A stretch of DNA of 58,288 nucleotides from positions 1 through 58,288 of the forward strand of contig JAQXXT010000024.1 in assembly GCA_029226205.1 (NCBI GenBank), given 5' to 3'. This document shows, piece by piece, positions 25,388-33,733 of the stretch; within the stretch, counting starts at the first letter, position 1; every line of letters begins with the position of its first letter. The notes below the pieces were generated by a model. It had not been told where the DNA came from. It was given only the letters and a program-made list of their open reading frames with translations, and searched no databases. A program made the position numbers and the translations under genes. Origin of the DNA: Prevotellaceae bacterium (lineage in GTDB: Bacteria > Bacteroidota > Bacteroidia > Bacteroidales > Bacteroidaceae).

Positions 25388-26209
25388 ATGATCACCATCT
25401 CCCACGTCTCTAAACATTATTCCGGCCATACGGCCCTCGATGATGTCTCCCTGGAAATTCCCAAGGGACAGATCTTCGGACTCCTCGGTCCCAATGGTGC
25501 CGGAAAGACAACCCTCATCCGTATTCTCAACCGTATCACGATGCCCGACGAAGGGACGATCACGTTCAACGGACATGTCATCACTGATGATGACGTATTG
25601 AATATCGGCTACCTCCCCGAGGAGCGCGGCCTCTATCCGAAGATGAAGGTCGGCGAACAAGCCGTCTATCTCGCACGGCTGAAAGGTCTCTCGCGTGCGG
25701 AAGCCGTGAAGCGTCTGAAGGAATGGTTCGAGAAATTCGATATCCTCTCGTGGTGGAACAAGAAGGTGGAGGAGCTGTCGAAGGGTATGGCCCAGAAGAT
25801 TCAGTTTATCACGACCGTACTCCATGACCCTGACCTGCTGATCTTCGACGAGCCGTTCTCCGGCTTCGATCCCGTCAATGCCAACCTTCTTAAACAGGAG
25901 ATTCTCCAACTGAAAGAGAAAGGCCATACCATTATCTTCTCAACCCATAACATGGAGAGTGTGGAAGAAATCTGCGACCATATCGCACTGATCAATCATA
26001 GTAAGGTCGTATTGCAAGGAAAAGTCAGTGAGGTGAAACAACAATTCGCCACCGAAAGCTATGAGCTGACGACGCGTGAGCCTTTGCCACAAGATTTTTC
26101 CACCTATAAGATCATGACGGATACCGTAGAGGACGGTATGCATCACTATGAGCTACGGAAACTGCCGTCGATGAATGATATTTTCCTCAAAGTTGTCAAC
26201 CCTCAATAA
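25388..26209 (+). CDS. ABC transporter ATP-binding protein (NatA-like)
   Basis: The 273-residue protein has the full set of ABC motifs: Walker A GPNGAGKT, signature LSKGMAQKIQF, Walker B LLIFDEPFSGFDP and the H-loop STHNM. It ends with a region of about 60 residues of the DUF4162 type typical of exporter ATPases. I start it at MITISHV (25388), since the in-frame codons upstream are translated repeat. It is followed after 10 bases by its permease. The substrate is unknown; Na+ export is known for the name-giving family member only. Confidence 0.92.
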   Translation: MITISHVSKHYSGHTALDDVSLEIPKGQIFGLLGPNGAGKTTLIRILNRITMPDEGTITFNGHVITDDDVLNIGYLPEERGLYPKMKVGEQAVYLARLKGLSRAEAVKRLKEWFEKFDILSWWNKKVEELSKGMAQKIQFITTVLHDPDLLIFDEPFSGFDPVNANLLKQEILQLKEKGHTIIFSTHNMESVEEICDHIALINHSKVVLQGKVSEVKQQFATESYELTTREPLPQDFSTYKIMTDTVEDGMHHYELRKLPSMNDIFLKVVNPQ

Positions 26210-26219
26210 GCCCCGCCCC

Positions 26220-27530
26220 ATGAACAAGACTCCTATTATCATTGAGACAGAATATCTCCAGCGTGTGCGGAAGAAGAGTTTCATCCTCCTCACGCTCCTC
26301 ATGCCCGTCATCATCGCCGCCACGATATTTATCCCTATCTGGCTCGGCTCCTTCAACAGCAATGAACAGAAGGATATCGCCGTCATCGACAGTACTTACC
26401 AGTATGCCCAGGCGCTGAAGGACAATGAGCAATATCATTTCATTACCGTACCGGCCATTCTGCCGGAGATGAAGACCGACTCTTCGAATTTCGAGGCCGT
26501 CGTTCAGATCCGTGGAGACCTCGTTAAAGGAACAGGCTCCGTAGCTGTGTACAGTCGTAAGGAAGTACCGCAGAGCCTCACAAGCTATATCGACGACAAG
26601 CTCAACGCGAAGGTCTATCACGAGCGCCTCGCCGAGACGGGTATCCCGCAGATCGCAGAGGTCGTGAAGAACGCGGAGAAAGAGATTACGCTGAAGACAT
26701 ATAAATGGTCGGACAACGGCAAAGAGGGCAGCTCTGACTCTGCGGCAGCCATGGCGATCGGCTTGATCACGATGTTACTCATCTATATGTTCGTCATGAT
26801 GTATGGCGCGATGGTCATGAACAGTGTCACGCAGGAGAAGACGAACCGCATCGTGGAAGTCATCATCAGCAGCGTGAAACCGTTCCAGCTCATGATGGGA
26901 AAGATCATCGCCATCTTCCTCGTGGGAATGACGCAGATGGTCATCTGGGGCATTCTTCTGGTGCTGATTCTGATGATTGCCGGCGCGGTCTTCGGTATCT
27001 CTTCGGATCCGAACATGCTCGCGCAACAGAGTATGATGGCACAACAGGGAATGACGGCGGCCGGGGGCCTCGATGCCGACACGCTGTCCATGATCCACTC
27101 GTTTATGAATCTGCCGTACACGGAGATTTTCATCTGTTTCCTGCTTTTCTTCCTCGGAGGCTATCTCCTCTTCGCCAGTTTCTTTGCCGCCACGGGTGCC
27201 AGCGTGAGCAACGCCGACGATGCGGGACAGTTTGTCTTTCCCGTCACGCTGATCATGGTCTTCGGCCTCTATGCCGCGTCAGCGAGTATCAACAACCCCG
27301 ACGGACCATTGGCATTCTGGACGAGTATCATCCCTATCACCTCACCGATCGTGATGATGGTCCGTCTGCCCTTCGGTGTTCCGATGTGGCAGGTCATCCT
27401 CTCCATCGTCCTCCTCTTCGCCACCGCCATCGGCATGGTATGGGTCAGCGGAAAGATCTACCGCACGGGTATCCTCATGTATGGTAAGAAACCGAGCCTG
27501 AAGGAAATGATCCGCTGGGCAAAGAAATAA
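26220..27530 (+). CDS. ABC-2 type permease (NatB-like)
   Basis: Membrane partner of the preceding ATPase. The 436-residue protein has one N-terminal membrane helix (SFILLTLLMPVIIAATIFIP), a large extracytoplasmic domain to about 175, then five or six membrane segments with the ABC-2 motif NSVTQEKTNRIVEVIISSVKP, as in NatB and related exporters. A Met- and Gln-rich loop (PNMLAQQSMMAQQG) lies between two membrane segments. The start MNKTPIIIETEYLQRV lies 10 bases after the ATPase stop. Confidence 0.92.
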   Translation: MNKTPIIIETEYLQRVRKKSFILLTLLMPVIIAATIFIPIWLGSFNSNEQKDIAVIDSTYQYAQALKDNEQYHFITVPAILPEMKTDSSNFEAVVQIRGDLVKGTGSVAVYSRKEVPQSLTSYIDDKLNAKVYHERLAETGIPQIAEVVKNAEKEITLKTYKWSDNGKEGSSDSAAAMAIGLITMLLIYMFVMMYGAMVMNSVTQEKTNRIVEVIISSVKPFQLMMGKIIAIFLVGMTQMVIWGILLVLILMIAGAVFGISSDPNMLAQQSMMAQQGMTAAGGLDADTLSMIHSFMNLPYTEIFICFLLFFLGGYLLFASFFAATGASVSNADDAGQFVFPVTLIMVFGLYAASASINNPDGPLAFWTSIIPITSPIVMMVRLPFGVPMWQVILSIVLLFATAIGMVWVSGKIYRTGILMYGKKPSLKEMIRWAKK

Positions 27531-27538
27531 TCATCCTT

Positions 27539-27566
27539 CGTAGGGGCGGCCCGTGTGGCCGCCCTT
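27539..27566. repeat. Single hairpin repeat after the ABC operon
   Basis: One unit, CGTAGGGGCGGCCCGTGTGG followed by CCGCCC, eight bases after the permease stop. Confidence 0.8.
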
Positions 27567-28060
27567 ATTGTATAAATATACTGAATTATCGCATAAATAA
27601 ATGTTTGTTAAATTGAAAATAAGGTTTATTTTGGCGATAGTTTTCAAGGGACAAGGATATCGGAGGAAATTCGCGAATTTTGGCGGGATTACGCAAGTAC
27701 TTGGATATCAACAATATGCAAAAACAGTACATAAAACCACTGTATGAATATACCGTAAAAGCCGCATAATCCTCCGTTTTATGCGATTTATTCCGCAAGA
27801 ATATCCAATTCTGTACGTCATTTCCACCTCGTAAATATGTAAGATAGAAGAATATCTCACGTGCAGAATTTTTTATCTCCCATATTTCCGTCCGCTAACC
27901 AACATCCCCACCCCATTTTCGATGAAAAATCCCGAATTTTCTCTCTAGAACGAGAATCGCGTTTGTCAAGATTTCAGAAAATCAACGATGCATAAATATG
28001 TAGGGACATGATTCATCATGTTCCGCCCGAGCAAAAAACTGGAAGAAAGCCATTCGCAAA
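27567..28060. other. AT-rich intergenic region without a supported gene
   Basis: About 490 bases with lower GC than the flanking genes. CGCATAAA at 27590-27597 and TTTATGCG at 27778-27785 form an inverted pair about 180 bases apart. A 70-codon minus-strand frame at 27586-27798 has no recognisable start context or family. A GTAGGGACATGATTCATCAT hairpin repeat lies at 28000-28024. I see no tRNA or riboswitch. Confidence 0.5.
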
Positions 28061-28092
28061 TTTGTGAATATCAAATATTATCTTTATCTTTG
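28061..28092 (+). promoter_or_regulatory. Promoter of the higBA operon
   Basis: TTTG (28061-28064) and TATCTTTG (28085-28092), 20 bases apart, match the Bacteroidetes consensus. Only 16 bases separate the -7 box from the toxin ATG, so the leader is about 10 bases or less. This argues for the start at 28109. Confidence 0.8.
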
Positions 28093-28108
28093 CAACAAAG
28101 TAATTAAT

Positions 28109-28426
28109 ATGCAAGTAATATTTAGGCAAAAATATCTCAAAGAACTCTATGAAAAAGGACGATCAAGTGATAAGAAACATCGCTTTCAACAAGCCATCAT
28201 AAAAAAATATGGTCGGGTTGTTAATCTGATGATTGCCGTAGATAATGTCCTAGGGCTCAATAAATACGGTTCTCTGCATTACGAACATCTCCACGGAGAT
28301 AAGGAAGGACTCTCATCTGTTAGGGTTAACGACCAATACCGAATAGAATTTGAAGAGTCCATAAAAGACGGAGAGACCATCGCCTCTATTTGCGAAATAA
28401 TAGAATTGAGTAACCACTATAAATAA
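28109..28426 (+). CDS. higB: HigB-type toxin (RelE/ParE superfamily)
   Basis: Probable ribosome-dependent mRNA interferase. The 105-residue protein begins MQVIFRQKYLKELYEKG and contains the HigB-like stretches LNKYGSLHYEHLHGDKEG and SVRVNDQYRIEFE, including the basic/aromatic residues of the RelE fold. Toxin-before-antitoxin order is typical of HigBA. It lies seven bases before higA. Codon use and base composition are more AT-rich than in the neighbours, consistent with horizontal acquisition. Confidence 0.88.
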   Translation: MQVIFRQKYLKELYEKGRSSDKKHRFQQAIIKKYGRVVNLMIAVDNVLGLNKYGSLHYEHLHGDKEGLSSVRVNDQYRIEFEESIKDGETIASICEIIELSNHYK

Positions 28427-28433
28427 AATCGAT

Positions 28434-28778
28434 ATGATACACGTTAATGGAATAGAAGATAATATGATCGCCAACAACCTCGAATCTTTTGAGCCTACTC
28501 ACCCTGGGGAGGTCATCAAGGACGAGATTGAATACCGTGGCATCCCACAGCGTAAACTTGCTACTGAGATCGGCGTATCCTATAGTCAACTGAATGAAGT
28601 CCTCAATGGCAAGAGGCCATTAAATACAGAACTTGCTCTTCTTATTTCTAAAGCTCTTGACATTGATGCCGAGCCTCTTTTGCGCCTTCAAGCGAAATAT
28701 GACATGCAGATAGCGAAGCGAAACAAGTCCTTTATCAAACGATTGGATGGAATCAGAAAAATCGCCGCTGTATTTTAA
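28434..28778 (+). CDS. higA: HigA-type antitoxin (XRE helix-turn-helix)
   Basis: Neutralises HigB and represses the operon. The 114-residue protein has the HigA signature THPGEVIKDEIEYRGIPQ followed by a helix-turn-helix KLATEIGVSYSQLNEVLNGK. The alternative start at 28464 (MIANNLESF) would remove ten residues; I keep 28434 because it lies closest to higB. The C terminus (KSFIKRLDGIRKIAAVF) is basic. Its stop lies ten bases before a palindrome. Confidence 0.9.
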   Translation: MIHVNGIEDNMIANNLESFEPTHPGEVIKDEIEYRGIPQRKLATEIGVSYSQLNEVLNGKRPLNTELALLISKALDIDAEPLLRLQAKYDMQIAKRNKSFIKRLDGIRKIAAVF

Positions 28779-28787
28779 CAAACTATC

Positions 28788-28917
28788 GTAGGGACATGAT
28801 TTATCATGATCCAAAAAAAGACAGAGTAACAAATAAAACATATGCTGCGCTATGTTTGATCTGTTATTCTGTCCTTTCATCCGATCCGAGGCGGAACATA
28901 AAAAACAATGTCCCTAC
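28788..28917. repeat. 130-bp nested palindrome between higA and mscS
   Basis: The ends are exact inverted copies (GTAGGGACAT at 28788, ATGTCCCTAC ending 28917). The left end is a full GTAGGGACATGATTTATCAT hairpin. Inside, GACAGAGTAACA (28820-28831) pairs with TGTTATTCTGTC (28862-28873, one mismatch), and AAACATA pairs with TATGTTT within that. The right end overlaps the mscS stop codon. It probably ends transcription from both convergent operons. Confidence 0.8.
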
Positions 28918-30089
28918 TGTTCCGGATACTGCTGATAGATCTTGAGGCCGAAGGAAGGGATGATGGCGTAAAGATATTCAAAGACGGCAGCCTGGGTATG
29001 CTCGTAGCGAACCCATGCCTTCTCTTTCAGGAAGAAATAGAACTCGATAGGCAGTCCGCACTGTGTCGGCTCCAATTGCCGAACCATCAGCGTCATCTGC
29101 GCGTTGACATCCTCACGGTGGCTCAGCCAGTGTTCCACGAAGGCACGGAAGACGGTGAGGTTCACTTCGCCCTCTTTCGCCAATGGCTGAGCCTCCTTCG
29201 GCAGCCGTGCGATATCATCAGCCGACAGCGGCTTGATACTGCGGAAGTCGAGATAAAGGATACGCTTCACGCGCCGGCCGCCACCCTCCTGCATATTCCG
29301 CCAGTTCTGAAACGAGCCATTGATCAGGCTCAGCGGTGATACCGTCGTGATCGTATTATCGAAGTTACGGATTTTCACCGTTGAGAGCGTCATCTCCTGT
29401 ACGATACCATTGGCATTCGCCGACGGCACCGTGATCCAGTCACCGGCGTGCAACATGTCGTTACTCGTCAGACGGATACCGGCGACGAGTCCCTCTATCG
29501 TATCCTTAAAGACCAACATCAGGATGGCGGAGGTAGCGCCCAAGCCGGCGAAGAGATGCAACGGACTCTTGTCAAGGGCAATAGCGACGACGATGATCAC
29601 GGACACGAAGATCGCGACGATCTTCAACACGCCACAGAACGACTTCAGATATTGCCGTGCCGCCGAACGGCCCTCCGAAATCCCCATCTGCGGTCCTTCG
29701 AGATCATCAAACGAACCAATGAAGATCGTGACGGCACGCGTCGCCATGACCGTGATATAAATAGCTGTAGCACGGGCGAGCAGTTCACGAACGAGTGGAA
29801 ACTGATAGAACACCATCGGCAGGAATTTCCAAATCACGATGGCCGGCACGATGGCACACAAGGCCCTCAGCACGCGCTCATTGAAGATAATCTCATCCCA
29901 TGTCGCCTCCGTCTTCGCCGTGATCTTTTGTGCCAATGGCAGCAAGACTTTCCGACAGAACCACCCCGCAAGGGCAGCGAGTAAGATGGCGACGAGGATC
30001 AGCAGCACATGTCTGAGGATATGTACTGCAGGCCCGTGGACTCCCGCGAGCGTGATCGCCCGCTCTATCAATATTCGAATTTTTTCCAT
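28914..30089 (-). CDS. Mechanosensitive channel, MscS family (YbdG-like)
   Basis: Opens under osmotic down-shock to release solutes. The 391-residue protein has several N-terminal membrane helices, the pore-lining helix AGLGATSAILMLVFKDTIEG, and the beta domain with RLTSNDMLHAGDWITVP. The stretch TVKIRNFDNTITTVSPLSLI followed by SFQNWRNM and GGRRVKRILYLD is typical of the YbdG (MscM-type) subgroup rather than of the short MscS. I chose the start MEKIRILIERAIT at 30089; in-frame codons further upstream run through the repeat and into dacB. Confidence 0.9.
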   Translation of the reverse strand: MEKIRILIERAITLAGVHGPAVHILRHVLLILVAILLAALAGWFCRKVLLPLAQKITAKTEATWDEIIFNERVLRALCAIVPAIVIWKFLPMVFYQFPLVRELLARATAIYITVMATRAVTIFIGSFDDLEGPQMGISEGRSAARQYLKSFCGVLKIVAIFVSVIIVVAIALDKSPLHLFAGLGATSAILMLVFKDTIEGLVAGIRLTSNDMLHAGDWITVPSANANGIVQEMTLSTVKIRNFDNTITTVSPLSLINGSFQNWRNMQEGGGRRVKRILYLDFRSIKPLSADDIARLPKEAQPLAKEGEVNLTVFRAFVEHWLSHREDVNAQMTLMVRQLEPTQCGLPIEFYFFLKEKAWVRYEHTQAAVFEYLYAIIPSFGLKIYQQYPEQ

Positions 30090-30091
30090 AA

Positions 30092-30228
30092 TTATTGTGG
30101 CATGAATGATCCATTGCAGGGGCCGTACCGTGTGGCGGCCCGAATCCCGTAACGGGCATAAGTAATCGGCGTTGCCCCGACGGGCCGCCACAAGGGACGG
30201 CCCCTGCAAAGGGCGTTTATTGTGGCAT
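30092..30228. repeat. Inverted-repeat element flanked by 12-bp direct repeats
   Basis: Arms of 29 bases at 30114-30142 and 30181-30209 (TTGCAGGGGCCGT ... GGCGGCCCG and complement) match at 27 of 29 positions. The element is bracketed by TTATTGTGGCAT at 30092-30103 and again at 30217-30228. The right copy forms the last codons of dacB. The pattern resembles a small non-autonomous element with a target duplication. Confidence 0.75.
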
Positions 30229-31491
30229 ACACATCGCCTCGCAGACACGGTCGGCAAATGTGCGGGCATTATTGCCGTGCATGATACCGTTGTTGATGAT
30301 GGCGAAACAGAGGTCATCACCATTCGACGCCTTACAATAGCCCGCCAAAGAGATGATCCCCTCGAGCGTACCCGTCTTCGCGTGGACATTACCACAAGTG
30401 AAAGATCCCTTCATACGTTTCTTCAGCGTGCCGTCGACACCGGCAATTGGCAGTGACTGATAGAGATGATAAAAGATACTTCCCTGTTGATAGGCATAAC
30501 GAAGCAGACGGACGAGGAGTTCGGCACTGACATAATTATATAAGGAGAGACCGCTGCCATCGGCGAGACGATAACGGGACGGATCGAGTCCGATGCGCTG
30601 AATCAGCTGCCGCTCTACCTGACGGGCACTGCGCGCTGACGCCGGCCGGTTTCCCGTTGAGGCAGCAATCTGATAGTAAGTTGATTCAGCATAGAGGTTA
30701 TCACTCTCCTTCAGCATCTTCCCAAGGACCTGATCGATGGAGTGCGTACGTGTGGAGATCGTAAAGGCATCCGAAGGACAACGGCGCTCTTTGGCGCTGT
30801 AGGAGGTATAATAGATTCCGGCCTCATCGAGCTTCTTCAGAAAACGGTCCATAAAGTCGTCCTTCCGGGAGAGGAGGAGCGGCGTGAGTGTGGGGTTCTT
30901 GTCATCCCAGCACCAACCCTCGCCATAGGGATCGCTGTCCTTCATGCTCTTGTCGGCATAGAGGTTTCCACGGATGGTATCGATACCCATCTCCTTAATA
31001 CTGTTGACGAAAGAAGTAAGGTCATCGCTGTTGAAACGAGGATCCATACCACCGATGACATAGATGTCGCCATTGAGCACGTGATTCTCCACATGGCCGG
31101 TATATTTCAGCGTTGTCTTAAACTGATAGGAGCCGCCGAGCTTGTCGAGAGCGGTAATCGCCGTGACGAGTTTCATGCAGGAAGCGGGGCGCATAAGCTG
31201 GCGCTGACGATAGACATAGATACACGAGTCCGCCTTCAGGTCCCATACCATCAGGCCCACCTGTGACGTCTCAAACATCTTTGACTCTAAGAGCTTACTA
31301 ATCTTTCTCTGTACCGATACAGGCCAGGGAAGGCTCTTCAGCGTATCCTCCCCAAGGGAGACGATATCCGCCGAGTCAACCTTCTCATCGTCATCCTGTT
31401 GTACTTCAACCTCTTCATTATTGACCTGTGCCATCAACGGCAGCGTCAACAGCCATACGAGGAATACGGCTATACATCTCATTGTTTTCAT
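30217..31491 (-). CDS. dacB: D-alanyl-D-alanine carboxypeptidase/endopeptidase (PBP4 type)
   Basis: Periplasmic enzyme that trims peptidoglycan side chains or cuts cross-links. The 424-residue protein has a signal peptide (MKTMRCIAVFLVWLLTLPLMA) and the three serine-peptidase motifs: SCMK (104-107), SDN (in LKESDNLYAES) and KTG (in HAKTGTLEG). The spacing between the first two motifs accommodates the extra domain typical of the S13 family. The last codons (MPQ, stop) lie in one copy of the 12-bp direct repeat, so the C-terminal end may have been changed by an insertion. It follows the PH-like gene in the same direction. Confidence 0.92.
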   Translation of the reverse strand: MKTMRCIAVFLVWLLTLPLMAQVNNEEVEVQQDDDEKVDSADIVSLGEDTLKSLPWPVSVQRKISKLLESKMFETSQVGLMVWDLKADSCIYVYRQRQLMRPASCMKLVTAITALDKLGGSYQFKTTLKYTGHVENHVLNGDIYVIGGMDPRFNSDDLTSFVNSIKEMGIDTIRGNLYADKSMKDSDPYGEGWCWDDKNPTLTPLLLSRKDDFMDRFLKKLDEAGIYYTSYSAKERRCPSDAFTISTRTHSIDQVLGKMLKESDNLYAESTYYQIAASTGNRPASARSARQVERQLIQRIGLDPSRYRLADGSGLSLYNYVSAELLVRLLRYAYQQGSIFYHLYQSLPIAGVDGTLKKRMKGSFTCGNVHAKTGTLEGIISLAGYCKASNGDDLCFAIINNGIMHGNNARTFADRVCEAMCMPQ

Positions 31492-31527
31492 CTTCTTTCG
31501 TTATTTCCCTTTCTCAGGGCGCACGGA

Positions 31528-32001
31528 CTATTCTTCTGTATTGTCAGTTTTGTTTTCTTTACTTGCGGACTTCATGTTGTTGACAGACGGATCAGCGGCG
31601 GTCTTGCGCCATGTGGCGAGGAAAGCATCCTCGTCGACGGGCTGGACACCGAACACATTGCCGGGACCATAAGTGATAAGCAGGAAATGGCTCATCTTCA
31701 TCGGCGTCGGCATCTCCCGGATACTCTTGATCTCCTCCACGGGAATCGTCACGCGACGGGAGAAACGGCCGCGGTTGATGATGAGGAACCAGTGCTCCTC
31801 CTCACGGTCTACGGGCTTGACCTTCTTGAACGTATACTCCGTATGCAGCACACGCTCGATCATACCGATGACGATGATCATCACCAGTAAGCCCACGGCA
31901 GCCTGGCGCTCCCAGAAAAACCAGAAAGCGAGGCCCGAGAAAACCATGATTCCACATTTTGATGCCAGCGTAAAACGCTGATGAAAAGTCCGTTCTGTCA
32001 T
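31528..32001 (-). CDS. Small membrane protein with PH-like domain
   Basis: The 157-residue protein has two close membrane segments (about 15-50: GIMVFSGLAFWFFW and VGLLVMIIVIGMI), then a soluble domain of about 90 residues with the beta pattern of bacterial PH domains (HWFLIINRGRFSRRVTIPVE, then IKSIREM, then HFLLITYGPGN). The C terminus is polar. The role is unknown; the placement before dacB suggests an envelope function. The -7 box lies within ten bases of the ATG, so the leader is extremely short. Confidence 0.65.
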   Translation of the reverse strand: MTERTFHQRFTLASKCGIMVFSGLAFWFFWERQAAVGLLVMIIVIGMIERVLHTEYTFKKVKPVDREEEHWFLIINRGRFSRRVTIPVEEIKSIREMPTPMKMSHFLLITYGPGNVFGVQPVDEDAFLATWRKTAADPSVNNMKSASKENKTDNTEE

Positions 32002-32009
32002 AACGCCTG

Positions 32010-32017
32010 CAAAATTA
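32010..32017 (-). promoter_or_regulatory. -7 box for the PH-like gene and dacB
   Basis: The minus strand reads TAATTTTG, followed by CAGG. The start codon at 32001 is only about nine bases beyond the box, implying a leader of a few bases. Confidence 0.5.
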
Positions 32018-32060
32018 CAAAAAAATTGACGAACATGACGGATGTTTCACAGAATTTGAT

Positions 32061-32068
32061 TAATTTTG
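32061..32068 (+). promoter_or_regulatory. -7 box for nadB
   Basis: TAATTTTG followed by CA, 31 bases before the nadB ATG. No clear TTTG at -33. Confidence 0.5.
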
Positions 32069-32098
32069 CACATAAATTATAATAAGACCATCAACTTT

Positions 32099-33685
32099 AT
32101 GGTATACAAGTATGATTTCCTGATTATCGGCGCTGGTATTGCCGGTATGAGCTACGCGTTGAAGGTAGCCCGCGCACACAAAGGAAAGGTGTGCATGATC
32201 TGTAAGACTTCTTTGGAAGAAGCCAATACCTCTTTTGCGCAAGGCGGTGTGGCAAGTGTCACCAACCTTGAAGTAGACAATTTCGAGAAACATATTCAGG
32301 ACACGATGATTGCCGGCGATTACATCAGTGATCCCGCCGCCGTCCGTCAGGTTGTCACCCATGCTCCCGAACAGATTAAGGAACTCGTCGGCTGGGGCAC
32401 CCATTTCGACAAGATGCAGGACGGCCGTTATGATCTCCACCGCGAGGGCGGTCATTCTGAGTTCCGTATTCTCCATCATGCCGACGATACCGGTGCGGAG
32501 ATCCAGCGCGCCCTCATGGCTGCCGTCCGTGCCAATCCCGATATCGAAGTCAAGGAAAATCATTTCGCCGTGGAGATCATCACGCAGCATCACCTCGGTG
32601 CCCGTGTGACACGCCGCTCTCCTTACATCTATTGCTACGGTGCCTATATCCTCAATCCCGAAGGAAAGGTAGATACTTATCTCAGCAAGGTCACCGTGAT
32701 GTGTACCGGCGGCTGCGGTGCCGTCTATCAGACGACGACGAACCCGATCATCGCTACAGGCGACGGTGAGGCTATGGTCTATCGTGCCAAGGGAGAAATC
32801 AAGGATATGGAGTTTGTACAGTTCCATCCTACGAGTCTCTACCATCCCGGTGAGACGCATCCCGCCTTCCTCATCACGGAAGCCATGCGTGGCTACGGCG
32901 GCATTCTGAAACTGCCGAATGGAGAGACTTTCATGGAGAAATATGACAAGCGACTGAGCCTTGCTCCGCGTGACATCGTCGCCCGTGCCATCGATAAGGA
33001 GATGAAAATCCATGGTATCGATCATGTATACCTCGACGTGACACATAAGAATCCCGAAGAGACAAAGCATCACTTCCCGAATATCTATGAGAAATGCAAG
33101 TCCATCGGTATCGATATCACAAAGGATATGATCCCCGTACGTCCCGCTGCCCATTATATGTGTGGTGGTATCAAGGTCGACCTCAACGGCTGCTCAAGCA
33201 TCGAGCGCCTCTATGCCCTCGGCGAGTGCAGTTGCACGGGACTCCATGGCGGCAACCGTCTGGCCAGCAACTCCCTTATCGAGGCTGTCGTCTATGCTGA
33301 TGCCGCTGCCAAGCACAGTGTGCAGCATGTTGACGAATATGACTTCAACGAGAAAGTGCCGGAGTGGAACGACGAGGGTACGATGACGAACGAGGAGAAA
33401 GTCCTTATCACGCAGAGCGTCAAGGAAGTTGGTGAAGTCATGTCGAATTATGTCGGCATCGTCCGCTCCGACCTTCGTCTGAAGCGTGCGTGGGACCGCC
33501 TCGATCTGCTCTATGAAGAGACGGAGCGCCTCTTCAAGCGTGTGAAGATCAGCCGTGACCTCTGTGAGCTCCGTAATATGATCAATGTCGGTTACCTCAT
33601 CACGCGTATGGCGATCGAGCGCAAGGAGAGCCGCGGTCTCCACTACACCGTCGACTATCCCGTACATGCCTACGACAAAAAGTAA
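32099..33685 (+). CDS. nadB: L-aspartate oxidase
   Basis: Oxidises L-aspartate to iminoaspartate, the first step of de novo NAD synthesis. The 528-residue flavoprotein has the N-terminal dinucleotide motif FLIIGAGIAGMSYAL, the SFAQGGVASV segment, the active-site region QFHPTSLY, a second family block HYMCGGIKVD, and the C-terminal helical bundle common to the succinate dehydrogenase/fumarate reductase family. GECSCTGLHGGNRLASNSL is the final FAD-binding signature. I chose MVYKYDFLI (32099) because the frame upstream covers the promoter. nadA and nadC are not in the window. Confidence 0.95.
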   Translation: MVYKYDFLIIGAGIAGMSYALKVARAHKGKVCMICKTSLEEANTSFAQGGVASVTNLEVDNFEKHIQDTMIAGDYISDPAAVRQVVTHAPEQIKELVGWGTHFDKMQDGRYDLHREGGHSEFRILHHADDTGAEIQRALMAAVRANPDIEVKENHFAVEIITQHHLGARVTRRSPYIYCYGAYILNPEGKVDTYLSKVTVMCTGGCGAVYQTTTNPIIATGDGEAMVYRAKGEIKDMEFVQFHPTSLYHPGETHPAFLITEAMRGYGGILKLPNGETFMEKYDKRLSLAPRDIVARAIDKEMKIHGIDHVYLDVTHKNPEETKHHFPNIYEKCKSIGIDITKDMIPVRPAAHYMCGGIKVDLNGCSSIERLYALGECSCTGLHGGNRLASNSLIEAVVYADAAAKHSVQHVDEYDFNEKVPEWNDEGTMTNEEKVLITQSVKEVGEVMSNYVGIVRSDLRLKRAWDRLDLLYEETERLFKRVKISRDLCELRNMINVGYLITRMAIERKESRGLHYTVDYPVHAYDKK

Positions 33686-33731
33686 AAGTAAAAAAGTAAA
33701 GAAGTAATTCTTTACTTTTTTACTTTTTTAC
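33682..33731. terminator. Bidirectional terminator between nadB and sprA
   Basis: GTAAAAGTAAAAAAGTAAAG is followed, around a four-base loop, by its complement with one extra repeat unit (TTTACTTTTTTACT). A and T runs on both sides make it work in both directions between the convergent genes. Confidence 0.75.
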
Positions 33732-33733
33732 TT

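Noticed and set aside
27586..27798. 70-codon minus-strand frame in the AT-rich gap
   Set aside because: No promoter box, no family resemblance, and it lies between inverted repeats in non-coding-looking sequence.
30217..31491. dacB possibly truncated by the repeat insertion
   Set aside because: All three active-site motifs are present with more than 30 residues after KTG, and the length fits the family. Only the last few residues may have changed.
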